From Chloroflexi bacterium UBA5189 (GTDB taxonomy: Bacteria > Chloroflexota > Limnocylindria > Limnocylindrales > CSP1-4), in NCBI GenBank assembly GCA_002413045.1, contig DHWF01000014.1, positions 1 through 52,640 of the forward strand: a stretch of 52,640 bases of DNA, read 5' to 3'. Below the pieces are notes generated by a model, which was given only the letters and a program-made list of their open reading frames with translations, was not told the DNA's origin and did not search any database. The position numbers were made by a program, and so were the translations under genes. This document shows positions 15,847 to 25,121 of this stretch, in pieces (positions within the stretch are counted from its first letter, which is position 1; each line of letters starts with the position of its first letter).

Positions 15847-15852
15847 TAGGCT
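15847..15852 (+). promoter_or_regulatory. -10 box of the FHA/RodA/PbpA operon (leaderless start)
   Basis: TAGGCT is followed by 7 bases and then a GTG at 15860, so transcription should start at the start codon itself. No ribosome-binding sequence precedes either the GTG or the ATG at 15869. No good -35. Confidence 0.55.
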
Positions 15853-15859
15853 CTCGCCC

Positions 15860-16612
15860 GTGCGGGCCATGTCACGCGTGGAGCGCTTCTTCGAACGGCT
15901 CGTCGAGCGGCCCAGCGCACGACTGTTCGGGACGCGGCTCCAGCCGATCCAGGTCCTGCGGCGCATCGAGCGCGCCATGGAGGCCGAGCGCGGGTCCGGC
16001 GGACGCTCGGGCCTGGTGCCCGACCAGTTCACGGTGCGGCTCAATCCGGACGACCTCGCCGGCCTGGCCCAGGCGGAGGAGGTCGCCGGCGAGCTCGCGT
16101 CGGGTGCCCTGCGGTTCGCTCGCGCGCACGGCTACGCGCTTCGGGAGCGGCCCCGGGTGACGCTCCGAGCGGACGCGATGCTCCGGCCCGGGGAGACCGA
16201 GGTCGAGGCTGCCGTTTCTCATGCTCCCGAACCAACGGCGGCCGACGACGCCGCGGACAGCGGGACGCGGGTCTTCGAGGTGCCGGTGGTCCACGCGCCC
16301 GACGTCGTGCTCGAGGTCCGCGAGCCTGGCCGCGCCCCGCGCCGGATTCCCGTGTCCGGAGCGCCGATCCGGATCGGGCGAGCGCCGGAGTGCGAGCTGG
16401 TGCTGAAGGACTCGCGGGTGTCGCGGCGGCATGCCCGCCTCCACGCCCGGAACGGCGTCCTCGTCCTGACCGATCTCGGGTCGACAAACGGCACGCGAGT
16501 GAACGGTCATCGCGTGACCGAGCTCGTGCTCGGCGCGGGCGATCGGATCATGATCGGTGACACGAGCGTCGTCATCGAGGCCGCGGCCGCCGGGACGGGC
16601 GCGCGCTCGTAG
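15860..16612 (+). CDS. FhaA-like protein (DUF3662 + FHA domain)
   Basis: 250 residues. The N-terminal half (VERFFERLVERPSARLFGTRLQPIQVLRRIERAME) is the DUF3662 domain found in actinobacterial FhaA; the C-terminal half is an FHA phosphothreonine-binding domain with all key residues (IRIGR, SRRHA, DLGSTNGTRVNG). In mycobacteria FhaA binds phosphorylated MviN/MurJ and tunes peptidoglycan synthesis. Here it heads an operon with a second FHA gene, a SEDS polymerase and a PBP. The start is probably the GTG at 15860, which coincides with the expected transcription start; the ATG at 15869 is the alternative. Confidence 0.88.
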   Translation: MRAMSRVERFFERLVERPSARLFGTRLQPIQVLRRIERAMEAERGSGGRSGLVPDQFTVRLNPDDLAGLAQAEEVAGELASGALRFARAHGYALRERPRVTLRADAMLRPGETEVEAAVSHAPEPTAADDAADSGTRVFEVPVVHAPDVVLEVREPGRAPRRIPVSGAPIRIGRAPECELVLKDSRVSRRHARLHARNGVLVLTDLGSTNGTRVNGHRVTELVLGAGDRIMIGDTSVVIEAAAAGTGARS

Positions 16613-16625
16613 CCGCGCGGGAACG

Positions 16626-17063
16626 ATGGATGCCGCCGTTCTCGCGATCTGGGTCCTGCGCCTCCTCTTCCTCGGCCTGCTCTACGCGTTCCTATGGCTC
16701 GTGGTGCGCGCGCTCGTGCGCGACCTCCGGGCCGCGGCGCGCGAGCCGACGCGCGAGCTCGGTCGGCTGATCGTCGTCGCGTCGCCCGGGGGCGAGCCAC
16801 CGACTGGCGCCACGTTCGCGCTCGACGCGATCACCTCGCTCGGGCGCGACGTCAACAACTCGATCGTGCTCGACGACGACTTCGTCTCGACGACCCACGC
16901 CGCGCTGACGTACCGCGGCCGCGCCTGGTACGTCGAGGACCTCGGCTCGACCAACGGCACGTTCGTCAACGGCAGCCACGTCGACGGGCTGTCGCCGATT
17001 GCCTTCGGGGATGAGGTGCAGATCGGCCAGGTCCGGCTGCGGCTCGAGCGCGCCCGATCGTGA
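16626..17063 (+). CDS. FhaB-like membrane-anchored FHA protein
   Basis: 145 residues: one N-terminal TM helix (VLAIWVLRLLFLGLLYAFLWLVV), a short linker and a complete FHA domain (SLGRDVNNSIVLDDDFVSTTHA ... DLGSTNGTFVNG). This matches FhaB/FipA of Actinobacteria, a membrane-tethered phosphothreonine reader linked to division and elongation. ATG at 16626, 13 bases after the FhaA-like stop; the SEDS gene starts 10 bases after its end. Confidence 0.87.
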   Translation: MDAAVLAIWVLRLLFLGLLYAFLWLVVRALVRDLRAAAREPTRELGRLIVVASPGGEPPTGATFALDAITSLGRDVNNSIVLDDDFVSTTHAALTYRGRAWYVEDLGSTNGTFVNGSHVDGLSPIAFGDEVQIGQVRLRLERARS

Positions 17064-17073
17064 GCGAGGCCCG

Positions 17074-18534
17074 ATGACGGCCGCCCCGGCGGAGGCGCGC
17101 ATCCGGACGGTCGGGCGGGAGGCCCGCCGGTTCCGCGTCCAGCCGCGCCTGCGCGGCCGCGAGCTGACCCTCATGGGCCTCGTCGGCGTCGCCCTGTTCG
17201 TCGGCGCCGCCTCGCTCGGCGCCACGGAGCAGCTCAAGGCCGCACAGCTCAATGGCGGCACACTGCACGTCAACCTGCTCGCCCCCGCGGATGCGGACCT
17301 CCTCGTGGTCTACCTCGGTGCGCTCATTGCCGTGCACGTCGCGTTCGTGATTGCCGGGCGGCGCACCGACCAGATCCTCCTGCCGACGGTCGGGCTGCTG
17401 GGCGGCATCGGGCTGCTCCTGATGGAGCGCCTGCCGCAGAACCTGGCGGGCAGCCTCGGCGGTCTTGCGAAGACGCAGCTCGCATGGCTCCTGATCGGGC
17501 TGACGATCGTCGCCGTGCTCGGGGTCGTGGTTCGGAGCGACGTCTGGCTGCGCCGCTACAAGTACACGTGGGCGGCGGCCGGGGTCGCGCTGCTGCTGGC
17601 CACGTTCGTGTTCGGCCACGACGTGAACGGCGCCCGCCTCTCGCTCACGATCGGGCCGATCAGCGGACAGCCGTCGGAGCTGTTGAAGGTCATCCTCGTC
17701 GTGTTCCTCGCCGGCTACCTGTCCGAGAACCGGCCGCTCCTTGTCGACGAATCGACGCGCATCGGGCCGCTGCGCCTGCCGCCGTTGCCATACCTCGCGC
17801 CGATGGTCGCGATGTGGGCCATCGCCCTCGGCATCGTCATCGTGCAGAAGGACCTGGGCGCCGCGCTCCTGTTCTTCGCCGTCTTCCTGCTGCTCCTGTA
17901 CGTGTCGACGGCGCGCGTCGGGTACGTGGTGGTCGGCCTGATCGCGTTCGTGATCGGGGCGACGGTCCTGTATTTCACGTTCGAGCACGTCCGGGTGCGC
18001 GTCGACATCTGGCTGAACCCGTTCGCCGACGCGTCGGGCTCTGGCTACCAGGTGGTCCAGGCGCTCCATGCATTCGCGCGCGGCGGCCTCATCGGAACCG
18101 GCCTGGGCGCCGGCCTGCCGCTGATCGCCGGCAGGCCACCGATCCCAGCGCTCCACACGGACTTTCCGTTTGCGGCCCTCGGCGAGGAGCTCGGCCTGGT
18201 TGGAATCCTCGCGATCCTGGGCCTGTACCTCGTCCTGGTGGAGCGCGGGCTCCGCATCGCGATGGCGGCACAGGACGAGTTCCGGGCGATCCTCGCGGCC
18301 GGGCTGTCGCTGGTCATCGGGGTCCAGGCGTTCATCATCGCCGGCGGCAACCTGAAGCTGATCCCGCTGACCGGAATCACGCTGCCGTTCATCAGCTACG
18401 GCGGCTCCTCGTTGCTGGCGAACTCGGTCATCGTCGGGTTGCTGATTGCCCTGTCGGAGCGGACCCGCGAGCCGCTGCCGGCACCCCGCAGGGTCGGACG
18501 GATCCGCGGCATGCTCGACCGGGGGGCGGCCTGA
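17074..18534 (+). CDS. SEDS-family peptidoglycan glycosyltransferase (RodA/FtsW)
   Basis: 486 residues with about 12 TM helices. SEDS proteins polymerise lipid II into glycan strands together with a class B PBP. Visible signatures are the catalytic-Asp loop (VIVQKDLGAALLFF), HTDFPFAALGEELG, and the terminal GGNLKLIPLTGITLPFISYGGSSLLAN. The long N-terminal part (extra helices before residue 160) is typical of high-GC Gram-positive-like SEDS proteins. Context with FHA proteins and a PBP2 favours RodA over FtsW. Its TGA shares a base with the next ATG (TGATG). Confidence 0.92.
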   Translation: MTAAPAEARIRTVGREARRFRVQPRLRGRELTLMGLVGVALFVGAASLGATEQLKAAQLNGGTLHVNLLAPADADLLVVYLGALIAVHVAFVIAGRRTDQILLPTVGLLGGIGLLLMERLPQNLAGSLGGLAKTQLAWLLIGLTIVAVLGVVVRSDVWLRRYKYTWAAAGVALLLATFVFGHDVNGARLSLTIGPISGQPSELLKVILVVFLAGYLSENRPLLVDESTRIGPLRLPPLPYLAPMVAMWAIALGIVIVQKDLGAALLFFAVFLLLLYVSTARVGYVVVGLIAFVIGATVLYFTFEHVRVRVDIWLNPFADASGSGYQVVQALHAFARGGLIGTGLGAGLPLIAGRPPIPALHTDFPFAALGEELGLVGILAILGLYLVLVERGLRIAMAAQDEFRAILAAGLSLVIGVQAFIIAGGNLKLIPLTGITLPFISYGGSSLLANSVIVGLLIALSERTREPLPAPRRVGRIRGMLDRGAA

Positions 18535-20099
18535 TGGCAGGCCCCGGCGCGACCGCGGGCGGCCGGCCGGCGGCGCACGCCCATCCCGTCTCGGGTTCGT
18601 CGCCGGCGTGGGCCGCGCGACGCGTCGGGATCGGCGTCGCGCTCGGGCGGGTGTCGCTCGTCCTTGCGATCGCGTTCGGTGGGCTGGCCGCGGGCGCCGG
18701 CTATTGGCAGGTCATCGAATCGGCGCGACTCAGCAGCGCGCCGGACGATGCCGCCGTGATCGCGGCGGCCCGCAACGTCGTCCGTGGCGAGATCGTCGAT
18801 CGCGACGGCGTGGTGCTCGCATCGAACAAGCGCGACAAGAACGGCGAGCCGTACCGCGTCTACGCGTCGCCGGCGCTGTCCGGCGTGATCGGCTATTGGT
18901 CGCGCCAGTTCGGGTCGGCCGGCCTCGAGTCGGCCTGGAACGCCCAGCTGAGCGGCGTCCTGTCGGCGGACCCGCTGCACGACCTCACCCGCAAGTTCCA
19001 GGCCGATCCGTCCGATCCGCAGGAGCTCAAGACGACGCTCGTGCTGTCGCTCCAGAAGGCGGCGGTCGCCGCGCTGGGTACGAACAAGGGCGCGGTCGTG
19101 ATGCTCGACCCGCGCACCGGTGAGGTCCTCGTCCTCGCGTCGACGCCGACGTACGACGCATCGGCCGTGGCCAACCCGACTACCTCGGCGCGCACCTTCG
19201 ACAAGCTCCTCGGCGACGCCAACCTGCCGCTGCTGCCGCGCGCCACGCGCGGGCTGTACGTACCCGGCTCCGTGTTCAAGATCGTGACCTCCGTCGCGGC
19301 GCTCGGGAGCGGGGCGATCAACCCGGACACCAGCTACGCGGACCAGCCCACGTCGGAGAAGACCGGCTGGCTGATCGACGGCTTCCGCGTCAAGGATGGC
19401 CATCACCCACAGACCGACGGCCGTGCCCTCGACTACGAGCAGGCCGTCGAGGCCTCCTGCAACATCTACTTCGCGGAGACGGGTGTCAGAACCGGTGGCG
19501 CGGCGCTAAGCGAGTGGGCCGCGCGCATGGGCTTCGGGGCCGTGATCCCGTTCGACCTGCCGACGTCCGTGTCCCAGGTCACCAACGGCGGCGGTTCCAT
19601 CGGCGGCGGCTTCACGGATCGGGTGGAGCTCGCGAACGCGGCCTACGGCCAGGGCGAGGACCTGGTGACGCCGCTGCAGATGGCGCTCGTCGCGTCGACC
19701 ATCGCCGATGGCGGCACCCTCATGAAGCCGCACCTCGTGCTGACGGCGACCGGCAAGTCGGGCACCACGACGATCGGGCCGGAGGTCATGCAGCGCGTGG
19801 TCGCGCCTGGGATCGCCGCGGAGATCGCGAGCGCGATGCGGCTCGCGGTTGCCGGCGACATCGGGCGGATCTTCACCGCGGGAGCCGCCGTCAACGGATT
19901 GGCGGTTGCCGGCAAGTCGGGCACCGCCGAGCTCGATCCGAGCGCGACGGCCCATTCGTGGTTCATCGGGTTTGCGCCGTACGACAACCCGCAGGTCGCG
20001 ATCGCGGTGATCGTCGAGAACGGCGGTCACGCGACCCGGGCGTCGCCGATCGCCGGCGAGCTCCTCGCCGACTGGCGCGCCTGGGCCGCTGGCCAGTGA
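18534..20099 (+). CDS. Class B penicillin-binding protein (PbpA-like transpeptidase)
   Basis: 521 residues. One N-terminal TM anchor (about residues 36-60), a short dimerisation/pedestal domain (RGEIVDRDGVVLA) and a transpeptidase domain with the three active-site motifs: S246-V-F-K (nucleophile Ser in PGSVFKIV), S308-C-N, and K461-S-G (GKSGTAEL). It cross-links peptidoglycan outside the membrane and should work with the upstream SEDS polymerase. The shortened pedestal resembles mycobacterial PbpA rather than FtsI. Start overlaps the SEDS stop by one base; its stop overlaps the next GTG (GTGA). Confidence 0.93.
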   Translation: MAGPGATAGGRPAAHAHPVSGSSPAWAARRVGIGVALGRVSLVLAIAFGGLAAGAGYWQVIESARLSSAPDDAAVIAAARNVVRGEIVDRDGVVLASNKRDKNGEPYRVYASPALSGVIGYWSRQFGSAGLESAWNAQLSGVLSADPLHDLTRKFQADPSDPQELKTTLVLSLQKAAVAALGTNKGAVVMLDPRTGEVLVLASTPTYDASAVANPTTSARTFDKLLGDANLPLLPRATRGLYVPGSVFKIVTSVAALGSGAINPDTSYADQPTSEKTGWLIDGFRVKDGHHPQTDGRALDYEQAVEASCNIYFAETGVRTGGAALSEWAARMGFGAVIPFDLPTSVSQVTNGGGSIGGGFTDRVELANAAYGQGEDLVTPLQMALVASTIADGGTLMKPHLVLTATGKSGTTTIGPEVMQRVVAPGIAAEIASAMRLAVAGDIGRIFTAGAAVNGLAVAGKSGTAELDPSATAHSWFIGFAPYDNPQVAIAVIVENGGHATRASPIAGELLADWRAWAAGQ

Positions 20100-20347
20100 C
20101 GGACGACGCCAACGGCGGTCGGCCCGCTCGCAGGCCGAGCGGCGGCGACGACGCGTCGGCCGCCGCCGAGCCGCGACCGCTGATCGAGCGCGTGGGCCTC
20201 GGTGCCATCGCGATCCTCGTGACGTTCCTGTTCGGCGCCCTCGGCGTGGCCGCGCTCGCGGGCAACGAGGTCTTCCTGGGGATCATGGGGCTCATCGGGG
20301 CGCTGATGACCGCGTGGGCCGCCGTCGGCTCGCTCCGGCGCGGCTAG
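20096..20347 (+). CDS. Small two-TM membrane protein
   Basis: 83 residues from the GTG at 20096, which overlaps the PBP stop (GTGA). The first 30 residues are polar (Asp, Gly, Arg, Ala). Two hydrophobic segments follow (GAIAILVTFLFGALGVAALA and VFLGIMGLIGALMTAWAAVG). No family recognised; the coupling suggests a partner of the SEDS/PBP pair. Confidence 0.6.
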   Translation: MTDDANGGRPARRPSGGDDASAAAEPRPLIERVGLGAIAILVTFLFGALGVAALAGNEVFLGIMGLIGALMTAWAAVGSLRRG

Positions 20348-20398
20348 TGAACCCGGCCTCGGGCCCTGATCCCGGGAACCGATCCGGCGGGCCGGGCG

Positions 20399-20404
20399 TA
20401 CCAT
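20399..20404 (+). promoter_or_regulatory. Putative -10 box of the moxR operon
   Basis: TACCAT, giving a start near 20411 and a leader of about 26 bases with GAGGGGAG before the ATG at 20437. No clear -35. Confidence 0.35.
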
Positions 20405-20436
20405 CCCGTGCATTCGTCGGTCGTGAGGGGAGCCAC

Positions 20437-21441
20437 ATGTCCATCATTCAACAGACCGGGGATCGCGTTCTCGCCAACGTCGAGCGCGTGATCGTCGGCA
20501 AGCACAACGAGGTGCGCTTCGCCCTCGTCGCCCTGCTGTGTCGCGGCCACGTCCTGATCGAGGACGTCCCGGGCACCGGCAAGACCGTGCTGGCGAAGGC
20601 CATCGCGAAGAGCCTCGGCTGCTCCTTCCGGCGGATCCAGTTCACGCCGGACCTGCTCCCGTCCGACGTGACCGGCCTCTCGATCTACAACCAGAAGACG
20701 CAGGAGTTCGAGTTCCGGCCGGGGCCGATCATGAGCCAGGTCGTGCTCGCCGACGAGATCAACCGGGCGACGCCCAAGACCCAGTCCGCCCTCCTCGAGT
20801 GCATGGAGGAGCGCCAGGCGACGGTCGACGGGACGACCTACATGATGCCCGACCCGTTCCTCGTCATCGCCACCCAGAACCCGATCGAGTACGAGGGCAC
20901 GTTCGCGCTGCCCGAGGCCCAGCTCGACCGGTTCATGCTCCGGATCCGCCTCGGCTACCCGCTGCCGGTCGACGAGGTCGTCATCCTGGACGAGCAGAAG
21001 CGCCACCACCCGATCGAGGATCTCGAGGAGGTCTGCTCGCTGGAGGATCTCCAGGCGATGCAGAACGCGGTCCGCGAGATCTACGTCGACCCGACGGTCT
21101 CCGAGTACATCGTGCGCCTCGTCAACGGCACGCGCGAGCACGGCGACATCTATCTGGGTGCCTCGCCGCGCGGCTCGATCGCGCTGTATCGCGCGGGCCA
21201 GGCCCTCGCCGGCCTGCTCGGCCGCGACTACGTGATCCCGGACGACGTGAAGGCGCTCGCCGAGTCGGCGCTGGCGCACCGGATGATCGTGAAGACGAGC
21301 TCGTCGATCCACGATATCCAGCCGGCGCAGGTCGTCCGCGAGCTCCTCGAGACGACCCCGGTCGGCTCGGCCAAGGAGGCCGGCATGACCGGCTTCGCGA
21401 ATACGAAGCCGGGCCCGAGCGCCCGCGTCGCCAAGAACTAG
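20437..21441 (+). CDS. MoxR-family AAA+ ATPase
   Basis: 334 residues. Walker A is EDVPGTGKT (K49), Walker B VVLADEINRA, with the MoxR-typical SALLECMEERQATVDG and ATQNPIEYEGTFALPEAQLDRF. MoxR ATPases act as chaperones for membrane or secreted complexes. It is followed by a DUF58 protein and a transglutaminase-like protein, the widespread MoxR-DUF58-TgpA arrangement. ATG at 20437 has GAGGGGAG upstream. Confidence 0.93.
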   Translation: MSIIQQTGDRVLANVERVIVGKHNEVRFALVALLCRGHVLIEDVPGTGKTVLAKAIAKSLGCSFRRIQFTPDLLPSDVTGLSIYNQKTQEFEFRPGPIMSQVVLADEINRATPKTQSALLECMEERQATVDGTTYMMPDPFLVIATQNPIEYEGTFALPEAQLDRFMLRIRLGYPLPVDEVVILDEQKRHHPIEDLEEVCSLEDLQAMQNAVREIYVDPTVSEYIVRLVNGTREHGDIYLGASPRGSIALYRAGQALAGLLGRDYVIPDDVKALAESALAHRMIVKTSSSIHDIQPAQVVRELLETTPVGSAKEAGMTGFANTKPGPSARVAKN

Positions 21442-21481
21442 ATCGAGCAGTCCCCAGAGGCCCGTTTCAGCCGAGCGCCAG

Positions 21482-22741
21482 ATGTTCCGTCGAATCCAGC
21501 TCCTGCTCCTGTGCGCGATCCTCGTGATCACCGCGTTCTCGACCGGGTGGCCGTTCCTGTTCTATCTGGTCTATCTCGGCGTCCTGGTCATCGGCGGCTC
21601 GTATGTGCTGACACGGCTGGGCCTCGCGGACCTGGAGGCGGGCTACGCGGTCAACCAGCTGTCCGGTCACGTCGGCGAGAACATCCGGGTCACCTACACG
21701 CTCCGCAACACGAGCCGGCTCGCCAAGCCCTGGCTGGAGGTGCATAACCCGACATCCCTGCCGGCTGGCCTGCCCGGCCGAGCGATGGCCCTGGGCCGGC
21801 GCGCCGAGCGCTCGTGGCTGATCCGGACACCGCTGACCCGGCGCGGCCACTTCCGGATCGAGCCGCTCCAGATCCGAACCGGCGACCCGTTCGGCTTCTT
21901 CGAGTCGTCGGCGTCGGTTGGCTCCGGGGTGAACGTCACCGTCTATCCGCGCCTCGAGCCCGTCCCACTGTGGCGTCTGCCGTCGGCGAACCTCGACGGC
22001 AGCCAGGCCATGCGCGAGCGGACCCTCCAGTCGACGCCGCTCGCGACGACCGTCCGGCCATGGGCGCCCGGTGACGCGTTCAACCGGATCCACTGGAAGT
22101 CGACCGCGCGCCACGGCGAGATCCAGGTCAAGGAGTTCGACCTCGAGCAGACCGCCGACGCCTGGCTGATCCTCGACCTCGATCGGTCAGCGCAGCGCGG
22201 CTCGGGTGACGAGTCGACGGTGGAGGTGGCGGTCCGCGCGGCCGCGGCCGTGGCCGACAAGGCACTCGTCGAGAACCGGGCCGTGGGTATGACCATCAAC
22301 GCCCACCGGCTGGCCCAGCTCCAACCGGATCGCGGCGGCCGGCAGCACCTCAAGGTCATGCAGCTCCTTGCGGCAGTCGAGGGCGACGGATCGACCCCGC
22401 TCATCGAGGCGCTGACGGTCAGCCTCCCGCGGATCCGGAGGGGGATGACCGCGGTCGTGATCACGGCATCGCTGGACCGCACCTGGGTGAAGCCGCTGGC
22501 AACGATGCAGACGCGCGGCATCGCCTGCGTCGTGGTCGCCCTGGACATCCCCGCCTTCGAGCGGCGCGAGCTCGAGGCGGCAGCCCGTCGCGCGGGCGCG
22601 CCCGATGACGCGTCCCAGAGCACCGAGCCGCTGCCGTCGGCCCAGCAGGCGCGCGCGCTGCGGCACGCCCTCGCCGAGTTCGATATCCGGGTCTACCAGG
22701 TGGGGCCCACCACGCCGCTCGCCGAGGCCCTCGCGTCATGA
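21482..22741 (+). CDS. DUF58 domain-containing membrane protein
   Basis: 419 residues. Two N-terminal TM helices (about residues 8-42), a beta-rich region (YAVNQLSGHVGENIRVTYTLRN) and the DUF58 signature PWAPGDAFNRIHWKSTARHGEIQVKEFD, leading into a von Willebrand-A-like fold. DUF58 proteins are usual partners of MoxR ATPases. ATG at 21482; its stop overlaps the next ATG (ATGA). Confidence 0.9.
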   Translation: MFRRIQLLLLCAILVITAFSTGWPFLFYLVYLGVLVIGGSYVLTRLGLADLEAGYAVNQLSGHVGENIRVTYTLRNTSRLAKPWLEVHNPTSLPAGLPGRAMALGRRAERSWLIRTPLTRRGHFRIEPLQIRTGDPFGFFESSASVGSGVNVTVYPRLEPVPLWRLPSANLDGSQAMRERTLQSTPLATTVRPWAPGDAFNRIHWKSTARHGEIQVKEFDLEQTADAWLILDLDRSAQRGSGDESTVEVAVRAAAAVADKALVENRAVGMTINAHRLAQLQPDRGGRQHLKVMQLLAAVEGDGSTPLIEALTVSLPRIRRGMTAVVITASLDRTWVKPLATMQTRGIACVVVALDIPAFERRELEAAARRAGAPDDASQSTEPLPSAQQARALRHALAEFDIRVYQVGPTTPLAEALAS

Positions 22742-25107
22742 CCGCGATCGCCGCCGCCGCGCCGCGCCGTTCCGTGCTCGATGTGCTGCGCGAGCTGCCG
22801 CGCCGCCCGGCCGAGGGCTGGCTGACGGTCCTCGCCACGATGGCCATGGTCGCGGTGTTCGGGTGGTCGCTGATCGACGCCAACTGGACGCCCGGCGATC
22901 CCGGCGATTCGAACTTCCTGCCGTGGGTCGGCATGGCCGGCCTGGCGTTCGGGATCTTCGGCGCAAAGGTTGGCTGGGGCCGCTGGCGGACGCACCTGGT
23001 TGGCGCGCTGTTCGGGGGCATCTTCATCCCGCTCATCGTCGGCGGCATCGTCCTGGGGCCGGGCACCGGCTGGGACCTTCCGGCGCTCGGCGCCCGGATG
23101 ATCGCCAGCGGGACCGTCGTCCGCCTCGTCTACCACGACTGGTTCGTCCTGAACCTGCCGTTCACCACGCAGACGGCGCATTACCACCTCGTGTTCGGGG
23201 CGCTCGTGTGGGGCGCCGGCATGCTGGCCGGCTTCACGGTGTTCGGACACCATCGGCCGCTCGATGCGGTCGTGGTGCTGGGGCTGGCCCTCATTGCCAA
23301 CATGGCCCTGACCACGAACGACCAGCTGTACCTGCTCGTGATCTTCAGCGCGGCGGCCCTCCTCGTGCTGATCCGGACCCACGTCTTCGAGGAGGAGGTC
23401 ACGTGGGCACGCCGCAAGATCGGCGACCCGGCCGCCGTCGGCCAGCTGTACATCACGGGCGGCGCGCTGTTCGTCGTCGGGGCGATCGTCGGCTCGATCC
23501 TGCTGACGGCAACCGCCTCGTCCGCGCCGCTGCAGGGTCTCTGGCAGGACCTGCCGCACTCGCTCGAGGCACTCTCGCAGGCGCTGCAGAAATGGGCACC
23601 GCCGGGCGGCGACGTTCGGCACCTCGGGCTCGTCGGATTCGGTGACAACGTCACGACGAGCGGACTCTGGCAGCCGAGCGACGACATCGCGTTCCGGGCC
23701 CAGCTGCTGACCGGCCTGCAGCCGACGCAGACGTTCAAATGGCGGGCCGGGACCTATGCGACGTACACCAACTACGGCTGGAAGTGGGGCGACACCCGCA
23801 CCGAGCCGACGGCGGCCGGCGGCGTCCTGCTCGGCAGCGACGTCGGCGGCGATGCGCCCGACACGGCGACCCGGAAGGAGGTCACCTTCCGGATCACGCC
23901 GGATTCGTTCCGGGACACGACCATCCTCGGCCCGAACACCCTGTACAGCGTGGATCGGCCAACCAATGCTCTTGCCGTTGGCACGAGCGGCTACTTCACG
24001 ACCGTCGAATCGACCGATCCCGTCGGGACCTACACCGTGACCGCGCGGATCCCGACCCTGGCCGATCTCCCGGGCGGCCTCACCCAGCAGCGGCTCCGGC
24101 TCGCCGGCACCGACTACCCAGCGGGCCTCATGGCGTTGTACGGCCCGACGTCACTGCCCGCCGGCGCGATGGGGCCGAACGCGACGGCCCTCCTCGAGAC
24201 GATCAAGGCCCAGGTGCACGCCCCGGCGTTCGCCGACCCCGCCAACCCGTACGACCTGGCCAGGACGATGGAGGCGTACCTCCGGAGCAGCGACAACTTC
24301 ACGTACGACACGAACGTCGTCAATCTGCGCAACGCCGAGTGCGGCATCGACTCCACGGTCGAGTGCTTCGCGATCATGAAGCACGGCTACTGCGAGTACT
24401 ACGCGAGCACGATGGCCGTGCTGCTCCGGGCGTCCGGCGTGCCCGCGCGCGTGGCATACGGGTTCCTGCCGGTGACGCCAGGGCCGGACGGCGTGGAGGT
24501 CATCCAGGCCAGGCAGGCGCACTGGTGGGTCGAGGTCTACTTCCCGGGCACCGGCTGGGTCGAGTTCGACCCAACGGGCGGCGGCGTCGGCGAACCGCTC
24601 GCCCTTCCGTCCGGCGCGATCCCGGCGGCGACGCCCAAGACGAGCAAGGCGCCCGCGACGGCGGGACCGCTGCCCAGCTTCCCGACGGGCGCCGGCGGCG
24701 GCACCGTCACGCCGACGTCGACCGGCGTCGGTCCGTTCATCGCGATTGCGCTGATCCTCCTCATCGGTGTCGGCGCCCTGGCGTTCGCGGCGCTCCGGCG
24801 GACGCCGAGCAAGCCGATGCACCCGGACAAGGCATGGGGCTCGCTGGCGAGCCTGGCGACACGGTTCGGCCTCGGCCCGAAGCCGTCGCAGACCGTCTAC
24901 GAATATGCCGGCGCGCTCGGCGACGCGGTGCCCGGCGCCCGCGTCGAGCTGACCACGATCGCCCGCGCCAAGGTCGAGGTGGCGTACGGCCAGCGCGATC
25001 TTGGTGTCGATCGCCTCAAGCGAATCGCCGAGGCATACCAACGCCTTCGGTTCGCGATCCTCGGCGTCGTCGTGCGCCGCGTCATCCGGCGGGGCAGGAA
25101 GCCCTAG
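22738..25107 (+). CDS. TgpA-like transmembrane transglutaminase-fold protein
   Basis: 789 residues. Seven N-terminal TM helices (residues of about 25-270, DUF3488-like) precede a large outside domain with the transglutaminase core: Cys552 (HGYCEYYAS), His595 (AHWWVEV) and Asp611 (EFDPT) form the expected triad. A Pro/Thr/Ala linker leads to another TM helix (GPFIAIALILLIGVGALAFAAL) and a cytoplasmic DUF4129-like tail. TgpA of Pseudomonas is an essential periplasmic-facing enzyme of unknown substrate; a cell-wall peptide or protein is likely here given the upstream cell-wall operon. Start coupled to DUF58 by ATGA. Confidence 0.9.
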   Translation: MTAIAAAAPRRSVLDVLRELPRRPAEGWLTVLATMAMVAVFGWSLIDANWTPGDPGDSNFLPWVGMAGLAFGIFGAKVGWGRWRTHLVGALFGGIFIPLIVGGIVLGPGTGWDLPALGARMIASGTVVRLVYHDWFVLNLPFTTQTAHYHLVFGALVWGAGMLAGFTVFGHHRPLDAVVVLGLALIANMALTTNDQLYLLVIFSAAALLVLIRTHVFEEEVTWARRKIGDPAAVGQLYITGGALFVVGAIVGSILLTATASSAPLQGLWQDLPHSLEALSQALQKWAPPGGDVRHLGLVGFGDNVTTSGLWQPSDDIAFRAQLLTGLQPTQTFKWRAGTYATYTNYGWKWGDTRTEPTAAGGVLLGSDVGGDAPDTATRKEVTFRITPDSFRDTTILGPNTLYSVDRPTNALAVGTSGYFTTVESTDPVGTYTVTARIPTLADLPGGLTQQRLRLAGTDYPAGLMALYGPTSLPAGAMGPNATALLETIKAQVHAPAFADPANPYDLARTMEAYLRSSDNFTYDTNVVNLRNAECGIDSTVECFAIMKHGYCEYYASTMAVLLRASGVPARVAYGFLPVTPGPDGVEVIQARQAHWWVEVYFPGTGWVEFDPTGGGVGEPLALPSGAIPAATPKTSKAPATAGPLPSFPTGAGGGTVTPTSTGVGPFIAIALILLIGVGALAFAALRRTPSKPMHPDKAWGSLASLATRFGLGPKPSQTVYEYAGALGDAVPGARVELTTIARAKVEVAYGQRDLGVDRLKRIAEAYQRLRFAILGVVVRRVIRRGRKP

Positions 25108-25121
25108 CGAAACCGAAGGAC

